Assembly (NCBI RefSeq): GCF_900103285.1 | Contig: NZ_FNGS01000010.1 | Span: 62,001-126,000, forward strand | Direction of reading: 5' to 3' | From: Siphonobacter aquaeclarae | GTDB taxonomy: Bacteria; Bacteroidota; Bacteroidia; Cytophagales; Spirosomataceae | DNA length: 64,000 bases | In this document: positions 8,358 through 18,523 of the stretch, in pieces | How positions within the stretch are numbered: the stretch's first letter is position 1 | How the letters are laid out: each line of letters opens with the position of its first letter | The notes under the pieces: generated by a model | Told to the model about the DNA's origin: nothing | Database searches by the model: none | The model's input: only the letters and a program-made list of their open reading frames with translations | Made by a program: the position numbers and the translations under genes

Positions 8358-8849
8358 TCAGGCGACGGGCGTGAAGAATCGTTTCAGCCAGCTTTCTGCT
8401 GCGGGCAGGAGCCAGGATGTACGGTACTCTCCGACTGTTTTTACCTGAGAATTATAAATGTTTGTGTCGGGTGAAATGCGGCCGTCAAGTACAGCGGCTT
8501 TGGCTTTCAGTGCGTCGACGGCGCTGATACCGTCGGCGGTCTCGAAAAGCACGGAGCGGTCAAAAAAATCAAGGCTGTGGGCCGTACCTGCTTCGCGGAT
8601 AATCCGGGTGGAAGCATCGATAGAGCAGCCGCTGGCGGCATATGCCTGCTCGTCGACCGCCAGCAATACTACGCGGTGGGCGAGGATCTCGACGGCATTG
8701 GTGAGGGGCTGTCCGTGGGCGGCCCAATCGTCAAAGGCAGAATCGAGGCGGAGGCGGATATCGGCTTCTTCGGACGCGGTCAGCGGCCGGTTGGCCTGGT
8801 ACACCCACAGGCGGGCGTGGTCGGGCATTTGATCAAAGGCAATCCGCAT
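8358..8849 (-). CDS. Conserved Bacteroidota protein of unknown function (often labelled 'ABC transporter ATPase')
   Basis: 163-residue soluble protein beginning MRIAFDQMPDHARLWVYQAN, with a central GCSIDASTRIIRE segment. From memory, homologues in Bacteroidota carry the automatic name 'ABC transporter ATPase', but I see no Walker A, Walker B or ABC signature here, so that name looks unfounded. The gene starts 12 bp after guanylate kinase on the same strand and probably shares its transcript. No signal peptide, membrane segment or recognised catalytic motif; role unknown. Confidence 0.8.
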   Translation of the reverse strand: MRIAFDQMPDHARLWVYQANRPLTASEEADIRLRLDSAFDDWAAHGQPLTNAVEILAHRVVLLAVDEQAYAASGCSIDASTRIIREAGTAHSLDFFDRSVLFETADGISAVDALKAKAAVLDGRISPDTNIYNSQVKTVGEYRTSWLLPAAESWLKRFFTPVA

Positions 8850-8861
8850 AAGCTATTCCGG

Positions 8862-9440
8862 TCAGGGCCGGCTGTTGAGGAAATCCGACACGAGCTGGTC
8901 GGCTTCCCGGGTGGATTTATCGAGATCGTCGTTCACCAGAATAACGTCGAATTTATCCTGGAACGACATTTCAAACCGTACTTTATACAGGCGTTTCGAC
9001 AGGCTGTCTTCGGTTTCTGTCCCGCGGGCCCGGAGGCGCTGTTCGAGTACTTCCATCGAAGGTACTTTGACGAAAATAGACAGGGCACGGTCGCCGAAGT
9101 ATTCTTTCAGCTTCAGACCGCCGCGAACGTCGACATCGAAAATAATATGCCGGCCGGAGGCCCAGACGCGTTCCACTTCTGATTTGAGGGTACCATAATA
9201 GCCTCCCGGATATACCTCTTCCCATTCCACAAAAGCCTCTTCGTCAATCTTCCGCTTAAACTCGTCGATGCTGAGGAAGTAGTAATCCTTTCCGTGTTCT
9301 TCTGCCCGGCCGCGCTTGTCGCGGGTGCAGGCCGAGATCGAGAAGCCGAACCGTTCGGGATGGGCGGAGAGGAGGTGTTTGACAAGAGTGGTCTTTCCTG
9401 AGCCGGAAGGAGCACAGAAGATAATGGCTTTGCCGTTCAA
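8862..9440 (-). CDS. gmk: Guanylate kinase
   Basis: Converts GMP to GDP with ATP. The 192-residue product has the P-loop APSGSGKTT (10-18) and the GMP-binding region, with [20 protein letters not shown] (34-53), [13 protein letters not shown] (72-84) and [11 protein letters not shown]. Length is normal. It is followed after 12 bp by the small conserved gene at 8358. A possible -7 box TACTTTTG (complement of 9513-9520) lies 73 bp upstream. The yicC-type gene that often precedes gmk in other bacteria is absent here. Confidence 0.96.
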   Translation of the reverse strand: MNGKAIIFCAPSGSGKTTLVKHLLSAHPERFGFSISACTRDKRGRAEEHGKDYYFLSIDEFKRKIDEEAFVEWEEVYPGGYYGTLKSEVERVWASGRHIIFDVDVRGGLKLKEYFGDRALSIFVKVPSMEVLEQRLRARGTETEDSLSKRLYKVRFEMSFQDKFDVILVNDDLDKSTREADQLVSDFLNSRP

Positions 9441-9586
9441 ACCGGATGTTTGTTTAGGTACGTTAATGAATAACCCCGGAGAAGCGGAGCTTTCCGAGGC
9501 CGTTTACTATGCCAAAAGTAGTTCAAATACGGCAAATGCGGTACAGGAACGGTTTTGATTCTCAATCCGGACAGACTGAATAATCC

Positions 9587-9883
9587 TTACTTCAGATCGG
9601 TAATTTTACTTTTGATGCAATCGACCAGACTCTGCGGTACATCTCTTTTCTCCACACGGAACTGCAATGCTTCTTTGATTGCCTTGTTCACATTGTAGCC
9701 GTTTTCACAGGGAAGACACTTGCCCAGGTTCTGGCGGACGTGTTCAATTTCGTCGGGAGTGGCTTCGCCGTCCAAAACCATCTGAATGAGTTTCATGCAA
9801 TCGGCATGATGCTCACAGTGCTCTTTCTTTACCACCTTCTCTGCCTCGGCAGACGGACTGGATTCGGGTGTCATGGAAGTCAT
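9587..9883 (-). CDS. Anti-sigma factor, ZAS-like, with altered zinc motif
   Basis: 98-residue soluble protein resembling zinc-binding anti-sigma (ZAS/RsrA-type) factors. It contains CMKLIQMVLDGEATPDEIEH (29-48) and then RQNLGKCLPCENGYN. The usual zinc motif is H-x3-C-x2-C; here Asn52 replaces the histidine before Cys56 and Cys59, while an extra HCEHHADC stretch (22-29) could supply ligands. The sigma gene lies 257 bp upstream on the same strand, which suggests a pair but a wider spacing than the usual overlap. Start could be Met1 or Met4. Confidence 0.75.
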   Translation of the reverse strand: MTSMTPESSPSAEAEKVVKKEHCEHHADCMKLIQMVLDGEATPDEIEHVRQNLGKCLPCENGYNVNKAIKEALQFRVEKRDVPQSLVDCIKSKITDLK

Positions 9884-10140
9884 GTCGCAATGTTATTGAT
9901 CGGGTGCTCTGTTAGTTTGGCCGGATACCTTATTTACCGTAGGAAATACGGAAAACTGACGCCAAAATGAAATAGGAACGCTTTTAGTTCCTGATATACA
10001 GTTTTATTGTGATAACTTTTCTGGAGACGAACAGGATAGAAAGACAAAACGCGGGAAACAACTCAGACCTGAAGGGCAGGCGCACCATAAGTGCTCGCTG
10101 TCAGAGGCATAGCATATTTTACAGCTAAAAAGTTTCCGGG

Positions 10141-10761
10141 TCAGGCAGTTTCTTCTTCTTCTTGCTCCGTTGTGTCATATCCCATCGAGGATGCATAGCC
10201 TTTCAGTTTCTCTTTCAGAAGCATCCGGGCACGGTGCAGGCGGGAGCGGACAGTACCAATGGGAATGTCCAGAATCTTGGCCATCTCCTCGTAGGTAAAG
10301 CCTTCGACGTCACACAAAATCAATACGGTACGGAAATCCACCGGCAGGGCGTTCAGGGCGTTCGTGACTTCGTCCCCGAGCAATTCCTGCACGGTTTCGG
10401 CGCGGAGGTCGGTTGTCTGGGCCGTCCCCGCCATTTCTTCCGAATCGTAATACGTTTCTACTTCCTGGTAATCGACCTTGCTGGGCTCTTTCGACTTCCT
10501 TCTGTAGTCATTGATAAAGCTATTTTTCAGGATGCGGAACAGCCAGGCCTTGGCGTTTGTTCCTTTTTCGAAAGAGTTGATAAAACGAAACGCTTTCAGA
10601 TAGGTATCCTGAACAAGGTCATTGGCGTCGTCCTCGTCTTGAGTAAGCCGAAAAGCGAAGTTGTACATCGACTGGATGTGCGGCATGAGCTCCCGGTCGA
10701 AGATGGCATACTTTTCGGCCTCAGTGTACTGCCGGACGGCAATAAATTCGTCGGCTGTCAT
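10141..10761 (-). CDS. RNA polymerase sigma-70 family factor, ECF type
   Basis: 206-residue extracytoplasmic-function sigma factor. Region 2 covers about 24-100 (NFAFRLTQDEDDANDLVQDT; FEKGTNAKAWLFRILKNSF) and region 4 about 135-190 (LPVDFRTVLILCDVEGFTYE; IPIGTVRSRLHRARMLLKEK). An acidic tail (EQEEEETA) closes it. The likely anti-sigma gene lies 257 bp downstream on the same strand, a layout like SigR-RsrA redox pairs. The spacer between them holds no convincing gene. Confidence 0.93.
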   Translation of the reverse strand: MTADEFIAVRQYTEAEKYAIFDRELMPHIQSMYNFAFRLTQDEDDANDLVQDTYLKAFRFINSFEKGTNAKAWLFRILKNSFINDYRRKSKEPSKVDYQEVETYYDSEEMAGTAQTTDLRAETVQELLGDEVTNALNALPVDFRTVLILCDVEGFTYEEMAKILDIPIGTVRSRLHRARMLLKEKLKGYASSMGYDTTEQEEEETA

Positions 10762-10984
10762 GGCTATGGTGAGTTTTATCGGCTAAAGCTAAAATATATT
10801 TTGCAAACAAAAGCCTGCCAGTCCGGATCGGCTGACAAAATGGCCGGACGGTCTGAGTCCGGAATGGCCGGTATGCCTACCGGGTTTACCCGAAAAGAGC
10901 TACCTTCGCGGCGTCAACGAACGGACGGGTCGGGCCGGGTCGCACCCCGGGTGAAAACCCCTGATCCTTAACTTCATCATCTTT

Positions 10985-12616
<1,632 letters not shown>

Positions 12617-12635
12617 CCGGCAACCAACACGGCGC

Positions 12636-12678
12636 GAGGAGGTTAAGAAGCAAGCTTTTTAACCTCCTCCGTCTTTCT
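12636..12678 (+). terminator. Terminator-like hairpin after pruA
   Basis: Perfect 11-bp stem GAGGAGGTTAA / TTAACCTCCTC (12636-12646, 12659-12669) with a 12-nt loop, followed by the weak tract CGTCTTTCT. It ends just before mazG, so partial read-through is possible. Confidence 0.6.
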
Positions 12679-12688
12679 ACTGACTCCC

Positions 12689-13525
12689 ATGCAGAAACCA
12701 ACATTCGCCTCCCAGACGGCCCGGTCGTTCGAGGAACTTCCCAGCCGCCGGAAACAACAACTGATGGCATTCGACCGCGTCCTGACCATCATGGACGAGC
12801 TGCGCGTGCATTGCCCCTGGGACCGGAAACAAACGATGGATTCCCTCCGTCACCTGACGATCGAGGAAACCTATGAACTCTCCGACGCGATCCTCAGCAA
12901 GGACCTTCCGGAGATCAAAAAAGAGTTGGGCGACGTCCTGCTTCACCTGGTCTTTTACGCGCGCATCGCCTCCGAAACCGGTGATTTCGACATTCAGGAC
13001 GTGATGCACAGCCTGTGTGAAAAGCTGGTTTCCCGCCATCCTCATATCTATGGCGATGCCGTCGCGGATACCGAAGAGCAGGTCAAGCAAAACTGGGAAC
13101 AACTGAAGATCAAGGAAGGAAACCGGTCGGTTCTCGCCGGCGTACCTTCTTCGCTGCCTGCGCTCGTAAAAGCCATGCGGGTACAGGAAAAAGCCCGCGG
13201 CGCCGGGTTCGACTGGGAAGAAAAAGAGCAGGTATGGGGCAAGGTCCGGGAGGAAATGGAGGAGTTCCAGGCTGAATTTTCGGAAGGTACAGCGGTTCAT
13301 CCTGATCAGGCAGAAGCCGAGTTCGGCGACCTGCTGTTTTCCCTGGTCAACTACGCCCGCTTCGTGGATATCAATCCGGAAACGGCGCTCGAACGGACCA
13401 ACAAGAAATTCATTACCCGCTTTGAGTATCTGGAGAAGCGCGCCCGCGAAGCAGGCCGCGAGCTGAAAGATATGACCCTGGCCGAAATGGACGTATACTG
13501 GAACGAAGCAAAGTCGCTCCGGTAA
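12689..13525 (+). CDS. mazG: Nucleoside triphosphate pyrophosphohydrolase
   Basis: Hydrolyses (d)NTPs to the monophosphate and pyrophosphate, a house-cleaning role. The 278-residue protein has two MazG-type all-alpha domains. The first carries CPWDRKQT (42-49), EETYEL (59-64) and ELGDVLLHLVF (79-89); the second carries EEMEEFQAEF and EFGDLLFSLVNYARF (about 190-225). These are the usual metal-binding ExxE/ExxD helices. The first 25 residues are poorly conserved and Met26 is an alternative start. It follows pruA by 72 bp. Confidence 0.95.
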   Translation: MQKPTFASQTARSFEELPSRRKQQLMAFDRVLTIMDELRVHCPWDRKQTMDSLRHLTIEETYELSDAILSKDLPEIKKELGDVLLHLVFYARIASETGDFDIQDVMHSLCEKLVSRHPHIYGDAVADTEEQVKQNWEQLKIKEGNRSVLAGVPSSLPALVKAMRVQEKARGAGFDWEEKEQVWGKVREEMEEFQAEFSEGTAVHPDQAEAEFGDLLFSLVNYARFVDINPETALERTNKKFITRFEYLEKRAREAGRELKDMTLAEMDVYWNEAKSLR

Positions 13526-13592
13526 TCCATTCATCCAGAGCTTGTTGCAAAATCCGGTTGAAGGCCGTTATTTGGGAGGAAGACTGATACCC

Positions 13593-14666
13593 ATGACGAC
13601 CGGCGACCGGATTTTATTCTTTTTCAGTGCCCTCGGAGCCTTCAACGGGCTGCTGCTCGGGCTGTTTCTGCTGTTTACCAACCGAAAAAAGTACCCGGCT
13701 ATCTATTTTCTGGGGGCTTTGCTGATAGGGATCAGCCTGCTGACGAGTAACTCCGTTTTTCTGTATTTCAGCGAAGGGGTTCCGAGAGGATACGTGCAGA
13801 TAGGCCTCGTCGCCTGCTGTTTTATCGGGCCGCTGCTGTATTTCTTTTTGCAATCGGCTGTCAGTCCGCTGGAAAAAGTACCCCGCATATGGCTGATCGT
13901 GCTGGCGGGCATAGCCGTCGTGATAGCGGGAATTTGCCTCGGATATCCTTTTTCCGCCCATCCGAGAAATTGGATCCGGTACGTTTCGACCGGCATACAC
14001 ATCTTCTGGGGCGGTTTTGTGATTGCCTCCGCGAGAGTTATGGCGCCGGTACTGCGGAATGTCTTTTCTCCGATAGCTCCCGGCCGGCCGGCGGATCTCT
14101 GGCTGTCTCTCATTTTCGGTGGAAATGCTCTGTTGTTTCTCTTCTATTTTTCCTCCAGAATTGATATTCATTTCTTCGCGACCTGCATGAACGGCGCGAT
14201 TTCCTTTTCGCTGATCCTGTATGTAATGGCTACGCTGTTTTTTTACCGGAAGCGAACGGAGGAAATCTTTCTTTTTCTTCCGGAAAAACCCACAGCCCGC
14301 CGGTGGGAAGATCAGGATGCCGAACGCTGGCTGCGGAAGCTTGAACAGGTCATGGCCGAGAAGGCCGTGTACCGAAATCCCGATTTGAAACTGCATGACC
14401 TTGCGCGGGAAGTATCGGTGTCGGCGCATCAGTTGTCCGCGTTGTTGAATGAACAACTCGGTAAAAATTTCACGACTTACGTAAACGAATACCGCGTAGC
14501 AGAAGCCTGCCGGCGTATGACCGAACAGCCGGGATATACCCTGGAAGCCATCGGATACGAGGCCGGATTCAACTCGAAATCCACGTTTTTCTCTGCCTTC
14601 AAAAAAATCAACGGAATGACCCCGGCTACCTATCAGCAGTCTGTCAGTCAGCCGGTTAGAGAATAG
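13593..14666 (+). CDS. Membrane-anchored AraC-family regulator
   Basis: 357-residue protein with about seven hydrophobic helices in the first 225 residues (from DRILFFFSALGAFNGLLLG to SFSLILYVMATLFFY), then a C-terminal AraC-type DNA-binding domain with two helix-turn-helix parts (HDLAREVSVSAHQLSALLN; TLEAIGYEAGFNSKSTFFSA). This is a recognisable Bacteroidota one-component sensor layout. I chose the ATG at 13593, preceded by GGGAGGA; the upstream TTG at 13542 would add 17 residues. The outer-membrane barrel gene 100 bp downstream is the natural target. Signal unknown. Confidence 0.9.
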   Translation: MTTGDRILFFFSALGAFNGLLLGLFLLFTNRKKYPAIYFLGALLIGISLLTSNSVFLYFSEGVPRGYVQIGLVACCFIGPLLYFFLQSAVSPLEKVPRIWLIVLAGIAVVIAGICLGYPFSAHPRNWIRYVSTGIHIFWGGFVIASARVMAPVLRNVFSPIAPGRPADLWLSLIFGGNALLFLFYFSSRIDIHFFATCMNGAISFSLILYVMATLFFYRKRTEEIFLFLPEKPTARRWEDQDAERWLRKLEQVMAEKAVYRNPDLKLHDLAREVSVSAHQLSALLNEQLGKNFTTYVNEYRVAEACRRMTEQPGYTLEAIGYEAGFNSKSTFFSAFKKINGMTPATYQQSVSQPVRE

Positions 14667-14765
14667 GCGCAGTACGGTTTTATAAATACGTACTCCCGGA
14701 ATCCATTCCCTGAACCCCTTATAGCAGCGCGTCGCGGACTTTTGGATCAGACCATCTGATCAGCC

Positions 14766-17141
14766 ATGCGCTACGCTTTATTGTTTTTTTGTGGAATGAT
14801 GACCCATACGGTATGGGGTCAGCAGCTTTTTTCGCTTCGCGTCCGGGTGACGGACGAACGGCAGCAGCCGATACCGGTCGACGCCCGCCTTTTTTCTCTT
14901 CCCGATTCGACAATGTTTCGCGGGGCGTCCTTTCCCGACGGTACGGTCATTCTGCCTGATATACCCGCCTTGCCGGTAGTACTGCGGCTTAGCGGGATCG
15001 GGCATGAAGATACGCTTGTAGCAGTCAGGCTCTCCCGGAATCTCGACCTGGGTACCATCCGGCTGCGGCCCCGGGCCGTTTCGCTGGGAGAGGTGCAGGT
15101 ACGGGCACGGTTGCCGCTCGTCCGCCAGGGAGCCAACGGAACTACTGAAGTACAGATAGCGGGAACGATCCTGGCAGGTAGTGCTTCTGCCACGCAGATA
15201 CTCGAACGATCACCCGGAATTACGTTTATTGACGGGCGAATCAACGTCATCGGAAAAGGAGAAGCGCTGCTGTTTCTCAACGGACAGGCCATTACCTACG
15301 AGCAGTTACTGGCTATCCCTGTGGCGCAGATACTACGGGTGGAAATCATCGCGAATCCCGGATCAAGGTATGACGCCGAAGGAAAGGCCATCGTACGGAT
15401 CGTGACGCGGTCGGTTGCTGAGCGCGGCGTATCGGGTACCATCACCCAGCAGTATACCAATACCCGCTTTGCCGGAGGCGAGAGCAACACGCTGGGCGAT
15501 CTGACCTTTCGGGCCGGAAAACTGACACTGGCCGCAAATGCGACGGTTCGGGCCGGAAACGATCGCGAGATACTGCATACAACCCGAACCCGGCCTGACC
15601 CTGCGATTTTCCTGCATTCGGATCTGACAACCGACTGGCAACGAAAGCTTCTGCCGTATGCTTCGTATGGCCTTGGCGTTCAGTATGCGCCGACGGAAAA
15701 GACCTATCTGTCGTTGGGGTACAAGGGAAATCTCGATCAGCTGGGCGGGAATCAGTTTAGCCGTAACCAACTGACCGACGCCGTATCAGAGGGCTTGTAC
15801 CGGAGCCGCCTTGAAAAGGACGAGCGACGCCTCAACCATTCCCTGACGTTTAACTACCAGCGCCAGCTGGATTCGCTCGGCTCGTCGTTTTTTCTGGGAA
15901 GTCAGCTCGCGCGCTTTGGAACGGATATCCACGACCGGATTTTGGAAAATAACCAGGTTGCGGATAGCCTTTTCACCCGAAAACTGTTAAACGATCAGCA
16001 ATACCGCATTACTATTTCGAGCACGCAGGCAGATTACACGCGTATTTTCCGGAACGGATGGAAGGTGGAAACCGGCGCGAAAATGTCCTATGCCCGGACG
16101 ATATCGGCGACGGAATTTCAGATCGCCTCCGGCGAATCAGGCTATGAGCCGGACCCGAAACTCTCCAGCCACTTTGCCTATACCGAATGGATACCAGCCG
16201 GATACGGTAGCGTTAGCGGACCGCTGGGAAACGGTTTTCAGGCGGGCGCAGGACTGCGGGGCGAATGGACAAACTATACGCTGAACACGACCGCCGGAAA
16301 CGGTCAGGAACTGAAGAAAAGCTATTTTCAGGTCTTTCCGTCGCTTTTTCTCTCCCGGAAATACTCGGAACAGGTAAGCGTCCGCTTCTCCTATACGGCC
16401 AAAATCAGCCGTCCGCGGTATCAGGCGCTCAATCCGTTTGTGATTTACCAGGACCCTTTCACAACCATTCAGGGAAACCCTGCATTACGGCCGGAGAAAG
16501 TACACGCGCTCGAAGCCGGTATCGCGGTCGGGAAGGTTGACATAAGGGCCGGCTATAATTTCACCCGGGATCCGCTGAGCGGCGCGGCCCTGCGCGGAGA
16601 TTCTCCCAACAGCTACGTCCTGAAGGGGATTAACCTGGAAAAGGACCATACGTTTTTTGTTTCGGGAACGGCGACACTTTCCCTCGGCGGCTGGAACAGC
16701 ACCAATACGCTGACCCTGACGCAAAGCCGGCATATTGACCACCAGTATGGTTTTACGTTCGTAAGACCCAGGCCGCAGGTATATGCCTATTCCAGCAACA
16801 GCTACCGTTTCGGTACGATACTGACGGTTCAGTTGCTGGCCTGGTACCTCGGTGACAGATACTATGGACTGTATCACAACCATAGTCGTGCTACTGTGAC
16901 GATAGGAGTCGAAAAAGATGTCCTGGGTTCGCTGGGGAAAATTCGTTTTACCGCCCATGACATCTTCCACCAGACCAATAACTCCGGCCGGTACAGCGTG
17001 GGAGCCACAGATATCTATTACGACAGGACCTACGCCACCTCGGGCTTCACCGCTGCTTTCAGTTATCGCTTTGGTAAAGCCCTGAAAACAAGCTACAAAA
17101 ACCGGCAAACCGCAGAAGCCGAACAAAACCGGGCTCGCTAA
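14766..17141 (+). CDS. Outer-membrane beta-barrel receptor, TonB-dependent-like
   Basis: 791-residue secreted protein: signal peptide (ending MTHTVWGQ), a short carboxypeptidase-regulatory-like beta domain (about 22-95, FSLRVRVTDERQQPIPVDAR), a plug domain (ATQILERSPGITFIDGRINV and INVIGKGEALLFLNG, about 140-165), then a long C-terminal barrel (OMP_b-brl_3 type) with NPALRPEKVHALEAG. Such receptors lack a canonical SusD partner and may carry peptides, metals or act in export. Gene order with the upstream membrane AraC regulator suggests control by it. Substrate unknown. Confidence 0.88.
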   Translation: MRYALLFFCGMMTHTVWGQQLFSLRVRVTDERQQPIPVDARLFSLPDSTMFRGASFPDGTVILPDIPALPVVLRLSGIGHEDTLVAVRLSRNLDLGTIRLRPRAVSLGEVQVRARLPLVRQGANGTTEVQIAGTILAGSASATQILERSPGITFIDGRINVIGKGEALLFLNGQAITYEQLLAIPVAQILRVEIIANPGSRYDAEGKAIVRIVTRSVAERGVSGTITQQYTNTRFAGGESNTLGDLTFRAGKLTLAANATVRAGNDREILHTTRTRPDPAIFLHSDLTTDWQRKLLPYASYGLGVQYAPTEKTYLSLGYKGNLDQLGGNQFSRNQLTDAVSEGLYRSRLEKDERRLNHSLTFNYQRQLDSLGSSFFLGSQLARFGTDIHDRILENNQVADSLFTRKLLNDQQYRITISSTQADYTRIFRNGWKVETGAKMSYARTISATEFQIASGESGYEPDPKLSSHFAYTEWIPAGYGSVSGPLGNGFQAGAGLRGEWTNYTLNTTAGNGQELKKSYFQVFPSLFLSRKYSEQVSVRFSYTAKISRPRYQALNPFVIYQDPFTTIQGNPALRPEKVHALEAGIAVGKVDIRAGYNFTRDPLSGAALRGDSPNSYVLKGINLEKDHTFFVSGTATLSLGGWNSTNTLTLTQSRHIDHQYGFTFVRPRPQVYAYSSNSYRFGTILTVQLLAWYLGDRYYGLYHNHSRATVTIGVEKDVLGSLGKIRFTAHDIFHQTNNSGRYSVGATDIYYDRTYATSGFTAAFSYRFGKALKTSYKNRQTAEAEQNRAR

Positions 17142-17205
17142 AAGGGAAAATACCCAGTAGCAGAGTAAATAGTCTTATGTTTATAAATTAAGTATAAATA
17201 CGCTA

Positions 17206-17234
17206 TTTGGGTTATTGGAAAGCAGGTAGGTTTG
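17206..17234 (+). promoter_or_regulatory. Consensus Bacteroidota promoter
   Basis: TTTG (17206-17209), 17-nt spacer, TAGGTTTG (17227-17234): an exact match to TTTG/TAnnTTTG. It lies 28 bp before the ATG of the secreted-protein gene at 17263, so that gene is probably transcribed on its own. Confidence 0.65.
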
Positions 17235-17262
17235 TGCTGTCCACCTACGAAAAACGCTTTTC

Positions 17263-18519
17263 ATGAAAACACGTTTGTTACTCTGTGCACTGGCGTACAG
17301 CTCCATTGTGCATGCCCAGCTTTTGCTGGAAGAGAATACCGATTATCCGCCGGGCGACCTCACGGCGGTCTCGAATGGGAACTGGATCGCCATCAATACC
17401 GGGCCGGAGCCGCAGTCTGCCGGCAGCGGTCTTACTTATCCGGGATATGGTTCCTCGGGTATCGGGGCAGGTATTCAATTGACGGACCGGGGCGGAAAGG
17501 AGGTATACAGGCCCTTTTCGCACGTGAACAGCGGCATTTTGTACACGGCTTTTCTGTTGTCGGTGAATACCGCTTCTCCAGGCGGCGATTACTTCTTCTC
17601 CCTCAGTAAACAGGCGCCGGTGGGTACCAATTACATGTGCCGGCTGTATGTCCGAAGTAGTGGCGGAGGGTATCAGCTTGGATTCTCAAAAAGCAGTGAA
17701 GTGCCTTCATATGGGCCGACGGTCTTGTCCTTTGGTGCGACGGTGCTGGTTGTGATGCGCTATGAGTTTGTCAGTGGCGCCAACAATGACCCTGCGGGGC
17801 TGTTTATCAACCCGGTGTCGACTGTAGAAGGCGTGCCGGATATACAGGGCGATGTCACCGCATACGACGGGAATACGCCTTACCTCGGGACGGTCGTACT
17901 GCGCCAGAACCGGACCGACGGCACTACGTTTACGCCGGATGTTATGATCGACGGCATCCGCGTCGCGCATACCTATCAGCAGGCGTTACCGGTAGAACTG
18001 GTTTCATGGCAAGCGAAGCCGGAGCGGGAAGCGGTAAATCTCACCTGGATAACGGCCTCTGAAAAGAACACCAGCCATTTTATTCCCGAACGGGCCGACG
18101 ACGCCCGGACGTTTGTCTCTCTGGGTCGCGTCGCCGCTTCCGGAGGCCCGGGGGTAAGGCAATCGTATGTTTTTGTGGATGAGAATCCGCCCAGACAAAC
18201 CGCCTATTACCGCCTGCGGATGGTAGACCAGGATGGATCGGAAGCTTTTTCGGATGTGATTTCCGTTGAAGCGGACGAGCCCTGGTCTGCCCGTCTGCTC
18301 GGTTCTCCCCAGGGAAGAGAGATCCGGTTGTCATCGAATCGGCCCTTTGCGGCGTGGGTATTCGATGAACGGGGATTGGGTATTCCGGCGACGGTCCGGC
18401 CGGAAGGGGAGGCCGCCTATCTGATCGCTCTTCCGGACAGCGAGCGAGAACGGGCCTGTATCCTTGTTCTGACCGAAGGAAGGCAGCGCCGCTCCTTCCG
18501 GATTCCGCTGCCACGGTAG
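17263..18519 (+). CDS. Secreted protein with probable degenerate T9SS C-terminal domain
   Basis: 418-residue exported protein with a signal peptide (MKTRLLLCALAYSSIVHAQ). Residues about 20-240 form a beta-rich domain, possibly lectin-like (jelly-roll), with Gly/Ser-rich loops. At about 245-330 a segment common in T9SS cargo follows: LPVELVSWQAK, LTWITASEKNTSHF, and TAYYRLRMVDQDGSEAFSD. In typical cargo a sorting domain comes next; here the last 80 residues (from WSARLLGSPQGREIRLSS) keep a beta pattern but lack the usual NPxxG start, so the domain looks degenerate. Own promoter at 17206-17234. The stop lies 4 bp from the convergent regulator gene. Confidence 0.75.
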   Translation: MKTRLLLCALAYSSIVHAQLLLEENTDYPPGDLTAVSNGNWIAINTGPEPQSAGSGLTYPGYGSSGIGAGIQLTDRGGKEVYRPFSHVNSGILYTAFLLSVNTASPGGDYFFSLSKQAPVGTNYMCRLYVRSSGGGYQLGFSKSSEVPSYGPTVLSFGATVLVVMRYEFVSGANNDPAGLFINPVSTVEGVPDIQGDVTAYDGNTPYLGTVVLRQNRTDGTTFTPDVMIDGIRVAHTYQQALPVELVSWQAKPEREAVNLTWITASEKNTSHFIPERADDARTFVSLGRVAASGGPGVRQSYVFVDENPPRQTAYYRLRMVDQDGSEAFSDVISVEADEPWSARLLGSPQGREIRLSSNRPFAAWVFDERGLGIPATVRPEGEAAYLIALPDSERERACILVLTEGRQRRSFRIPLPR

Positions 18520-18523
18520 GTAT

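Noticed and set aside
9740-9970. 76-codon plus-strand frame opposite the anti-sigma gene, with a hydrophobic tail
   Set aside because: Mostly antisense to the anti-sigma gene; the short hydrophobic end alone is weak evidence.
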